Source of the DNA: Micrococcales bacterium
GTDB taxonomy: Bacteria; Actinomycetota; Actinomycetes; S36-B12; UBA10799
NCBI GenBank assembly: GCA_016719135.1
Contig: JADKAV010000001.1
Location: 277,944-341,943, forward strand
Direction: 5' to 3'
Length of the DNA: 64,000 nucleotides
Below the pieces are notes generated by a model, which saw nothing but the letters and a program-made list of their open reading frames with translations, searched no databases and was not told the DNA's origin. This document shows positions 61,301 through 64,000 of this stretch, one piece after another. The position numbers and the translations under genes were made by a program. The first letter of the stretch is position 1, and every line of letters starts with the position of its first letter.

Positions 61301-61999
61301 CTACCGCGGCCCCAGCCCGTCAGTTGCTGGCTTGGGCAGCTTCGGGATCAGCCACCCGAGGAACGCTTCGGGGCTGCGGCTCTGGGTGTAGACCACGCCA
61401 GGGCCGGTGAGATCCACGACCAGACCCTCGCCGGACAGCATCGTCGACTTCCAGCCGCCCACCTTGCGCACCTGGTAGGTCACCCCGTCCGACCAAGCCA
61501 CCATGTGGCCGGTGTCCACGGTGATCTGCTCACCGGATCGCAGTTCCCGTGCTTCGATCGCTCCGTAGGACGAGACCAGCACTTCGCCGTGGCCGCTGAC
61601 CTTGAGCAATGATCAGGCCCTTCGCCGCTGAAGAAGGTCTTCGCGCCGCCCCACTTGGAGTCGACCTCCCCCCATCGCGGAGGCCAGGTAAGCGCCGGAC
61701 TGCAGGAATACCGTCTGGCCCGCCAGCGTCCAGGTCACGATGTCACCGGCCAGGTCCGGGGCGAACGACACCTCGCCGCCCTGCGGCCCCGCGGTGAACG
61801 TGTTCATGAAGAACGACTCACCGCCGAAGACCCGCCTGGGCCTCTCGATGAAACCGCCCTGGGTGCTGGCCTCCTGATGTTCCACGCTGGGGGTCTTTCA
61901 TGATCATGGCGCTGGCCTCGGCCTTCACCTGCTTGGGCGAGCGAGGGGTGACGGTGGCGCTGCGAGGAAGCCGGGGAATTGCTTGATCTCGATCTGCAT
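61301..61999 (-). CDS. AIM24/TIGR00266 family protein, three or more frameshifts
   Basis: About 230 residues when reassembled. From ATG 61999 the start MQIEIKQFP is canonical, then the frame shifts; ASTQGGFIERPRRVFGGESF, MNTFTAGPQGGEVSF and LAGDIVTW follow, and after another shift near 61610-61680 the C-terminal half (LKVSGHGEVLVSSYGA to FLGWLIPKLPK) is intact. Family members form trimeric beta-helical proteins of unknown function. The density of indels makes sequencing error or a decaying gene equally possible here. Confidence 0.75.
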
Positions 62000-62022
62000 G
62001 GCGGCAAACTTTCCCCGAGCCC

Positions 62023-62059
62023 TGGACAGACTGCTTTACAAAAGGTACAGTCCTGTAAA
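62023..62059 (+). promoter_or_regulatory. alkB promoter with overlapping palindromic operator
   Basis: TGGACA (62023-62028), a 17-bp spacer and TACAGT (62046-62051) form a good -35/-10 pair. The -10 lies inside TACAG-TC-CTGTA (62046-62057), nested in a wider TTTACA-N13-TGTAAA (62035-62059). Such symmetry is typical of TetR operators, and a TetR gene closes this gene cluster. Confidence 0.6.
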
Positions 62060-62072
62060 CCTGGAGGTGATG

Positions 62073-63213
62073 ATGGAGACCTGGACCGACCGGAAACGCT
62101 ACCTGTGGCTGTTCGGCCTCGTGGTGCCCCTCTTCCCCTTCATGGGTGGGGCGCTGGCGACCGTGACCGGTTGGGGGATCTTCTGGTACCTCGGACCGAT
62201 CCTGATTCTGGGCCTCATCCCGATCCTCGACTTGATCGCCGGACTTGACCGCTCGAACCCGCCCGACGACCTCATCAAGACCCTGGAAGCCGACAAGTAC
62301 TACCGCTGGATCACCTACCTGTTCCTGCCTCTTCAGTACGCGGCGCTCGTCTGGGCCTGCGTGGCTGTGGTCCGGGCACAGCCTGTCCGTCTTCGACAAG
62401 GTCGGCCTCGCACTGACGGTCGGCACCGTGGCCGGCATCGGCATCAACACCGCCCACGAACTCGGGCACAAGAAGGAGAAGGTCGAGCGCTGGCTGGCCA
62501 AGATCGCGCTGGCGCAGTCCTTCTACGGTCACTTCTACATCGAGCACAACCGCGGCCATCATGTGCGGGTGGCCACGCCGGAGGACCCGGCGAGCAGCCG
62601 GGTGGGCGAGACGGTCTACGCATTCCTTCCGCGCACCGTGGTCGGAAGCCTGAAGAACGCGTGGCGCCTTGAGCAACCACGGTTCAAGCGGCGCAACCAA
62701 AGCCACTGGTCGATCCGCAACGACGTGCTCAACGCGTGGCTGATGTCGGTCGTGCTCTGGGCGGTGCTGCTGGTGGTGTTCGGCATCGCGATCCTGCCGT
62801 ACCTGCTGCTCCAGGCGGCGGTCGGCATCGTGCTGCTCGAGATCGTGAACTACCTCGAGCACTACGGGATGTTGCGCCAGAAGGAGCACACCGGCCGGTG
62901 GGAGCGGGTGCGCCCCGGCCACAGCTGGAACAGCAACAACATCGCCACCAACGTGCTGCTGTACCACCTGCAACGGCACAGCGACCACCACGCCAACCCG
63001 ACCCGGCGCTACCAGGCGCTGCGCGACTTCGAGGAGGCGCCGGTGCTGCCCACCGGCTACGCGGGCATGATCCTGCTGGCCCTGGTCCCCCCGCTGTGGT
63101 TCCGGGTCATGGACCCACGGGTGCTGACCCACTTCGACGGCGACATGAGCCGGGCCAACATCCAGCCATCACGGCGGGAGCACGTACTGGCGACCCAGTC
63201 GGCGTCCGCCTGA
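62073..63213 (+). CDS. alkB: Alkane 1-monooxygenase (AlkB), one frameshift
   Basis: Integral-membrane non-heme di-iron hydroxylase that converts n-alkanes to 1-alkanols using electrons from rubredoxin. Histidine boxes HELGHKKE, EHNRGHHVRV and LQRHSDHHANPTRRYQ, plus the family motif NYLEHYGMLR, are intact. The frame shifts near 62375 (between CVAVV and GHSLSVFDK). About 380 residues. Two ATG codons (62070, 62073) follow GGAGG; 62073 has the better spacing. Rubredoxin and TetR genes follow. Confidence 0.93.
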
Positions 63214-63227
63214 AGTAGCCTCACCCT

Positions 63228-63389
63228 ATGGCCCGTTTTCGCTGTGACAGCTGCGACTACGTGTACGACGAGAACGCCGGCGATCCGCGAGAAGGATTCC
63301 CACCAGGCACACCGTGGAGCGAGGTGCCCGACGACTGGGCCTGCCCGGACTGCGGTGTGCGCGAGAAGATCGACTTCGTCGAGAGCTGA
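63228..63389 (+). CDS. Rubredoxin
   Basis: 53-residue Fe(Cys)4 protein: CDSCDYVYDENAGDPREGFP and CPDCGVREKIDF supply the two CxxC pairs. Electron carrier to AlkB. It starts 14 bp after alkB, and its TGA is immediately followed by the ATG of the TetR gene, giving a three-gene operon. Confidence 0.95.
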   Translation: MARFRCDSCDYVYDENAGDPREGFPPGTPWSEVPDDWACPDCGVREKIDFVES

Positions 63390-63941
63390 ATGGACGACCT
63401 GCGGGAGCGCATACTCGACGCCGCGCGCCAGACGACCAGTGAACGCGGGTGGTCCGCGGTGACCATGGCCGGACTGGGCCAAGCCGTCGGTGTGAGCCGG
63501 CAGAGCGTCTATAACGAGTTCGGTTCCAAAGACCAAGTGGCGACCGCCCTGGTCACCCGCGAAGTCTCACTGTTCCTGAACGCCGTCGCCGAGCAGATGG
63601 CCTCGGGCGATTCGCCCGCAGAGGCACTGGCCCGAGCCGCCGATACCGTGTTCACCCTGGCTGAGGACAACCCGTTGGTGCACTCGATGCTCGGCGCGGC
63701 CGTCGGCGCAGACTCCCCCGTACTGCCCTTGCTCACGTCCCAGTCGCAGCCGGTGATCGACGCGGCAGTCACTCTGATCACCGGTGGGCTGACGTCGCGT
63801 TTCGACGAGCTGCCACCGGCACCTGAATTGCGGATCGCCGTCGAAACTGTGGTCCGGGTGGTACTCAGTCACATCGTGCAGCCGGGCAAGTCGGACTCGG
63901 CGGACATCGCCTTCATCGCCCAACGCCTGCTGGCCGTCTAG
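63390..63941 (+). CDS. TetR family regulator of the alk operon
   Basis: 183 residues. N-terminal HTH: ILDAARQTTSERGWSAVTMA followed by GLGQAVGVSRQSVYNEFGSKD. The C-terminal ligand domain is short and helical. Position after alkB-rubredoxin matches AlkX of Dietzia and the TetR genes following alkB-rubAB in Rhodococcus, which are autorepressors sensitive to fatty acids. The palindrome over the alkB -10 is its probable operator. Confidence 0.9.
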   Translation: MDDLRERILDAARQTTSERGWSAVTMAGLGQAVGVSRQSVYNEFGSKDQVATALVTREVSLFLNAVAEQMASGDSPAEALARAADTVFTLAEDNPLVHSMLGAAVGADSPVLPLLTSQSQPVIDAAVTLITGGLTSRFDELPPAPELRIAVETVVRVVLSHIVQPGKSDSADIAFIAQRLLAV

Positions 63942-64000
63942 CGCGGGCTCGACGCTTCGTTCGATGTTCTGTGAGCCCGCTTCCGGCCGAAACGGTAAAG

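Overview
The window is chromosomal DNA of a high-G+C Gram-positive bacterium (Actinomycetota). The evidence is a typically actinobacterial gene set (DisA, RadA, ClpC, the tiny ribosomal protein bS22, DUF3159, rex-hemA), GTG starts, and many genes that appear to be translated from leaderless mRNAs. Two blocks match gene orders known from mycobacteria: hemA/glutaredoxin/HAD/PlsC/epimerase/bS22/proC/sugar isomerase/Ppx (the Rv0496-Rv0509 neighbourhood) and radA-disA-mutY-clpC (the Rv3585-Rv3596 neighbourhood). I cannot name a genus. No rRNA, tRNA, phage, IS element or CRISPR array was recognised.

Layout. 1-9.1 kb: heme synthesis with redox control (hemA, rex), acyl-CoA synthetase, HAD phosphatase, PlsC, epimerase, bS22, AcuC-type deacetylase, proC. 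9.2-17.2 kb: cation P-type ATPase behind a PPK2 polyphosphate kinase, proline dehydrogenase, TetR, TIM-barrel isomerase, Ppx/GppA. 17.4-24.7 kb: genome maintenance and proteostasis (radA, disA, mutY, clpC). 24.8-31.2 kb: a disaccharide locus (sucrose-phosphate-synthase-like transferase, a phosphatase-glycosidase fusion, a divergent GH63 glucosidase). 31.2-36.2 kb: a CrcB/DUF190/CrcB fluoride operon, an L,D-transpeptidase, a polytopic membrane protein and Sua5. 36.2-43.1 kb: a repeat-rich accessory stretch with an AbiEi/DUF559-type gene between two repeats, a dehydrogenase, FUSC, YdeI, and TerC under a yybP-ykoY riboswitch. 43.1-56 kb: M20 peptidase, EamA, CtpE-like ATPase, sirtuin, hydrolase, DUF255 protein, TMEM175-like protein, quinone oxidoreductase and a MinD/HAMP pair. 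56-60.4 kb: a tightly overlapped ATP-grasp/MFS/GHKL-GNAT operon. 60.5-64 kb: DUF3159, AIM24, and alkane hydroxylase-rubredoxin-TetR.

The most unusual content lies between genes. Six copies of an approximately 117-bp element contain three GTTGGA boxes exactly 19 bp apart, a conserved GC-rich core, and three (once four) TCCAAC boxes exactly 19 bp apart. Two copies in the same orientation flank the AbiEi/DUF559-like gene, and one copy contains its stop codon. Two further hairpin families occur at 31.4/49.9 kb and 52.0-52.2 kb.

Many genes at 0-7.3 kb, at 51 kb and at 60.5-62.4 kb are broken by one-base frameshifts, often at homopolymers and sometimes in compensating pairs. The 8-50 kb stretch is almost free of them. 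These look like uncorrected sequencing errors rather than real pseudogenes; gene spans below ignore them and say where they fall.
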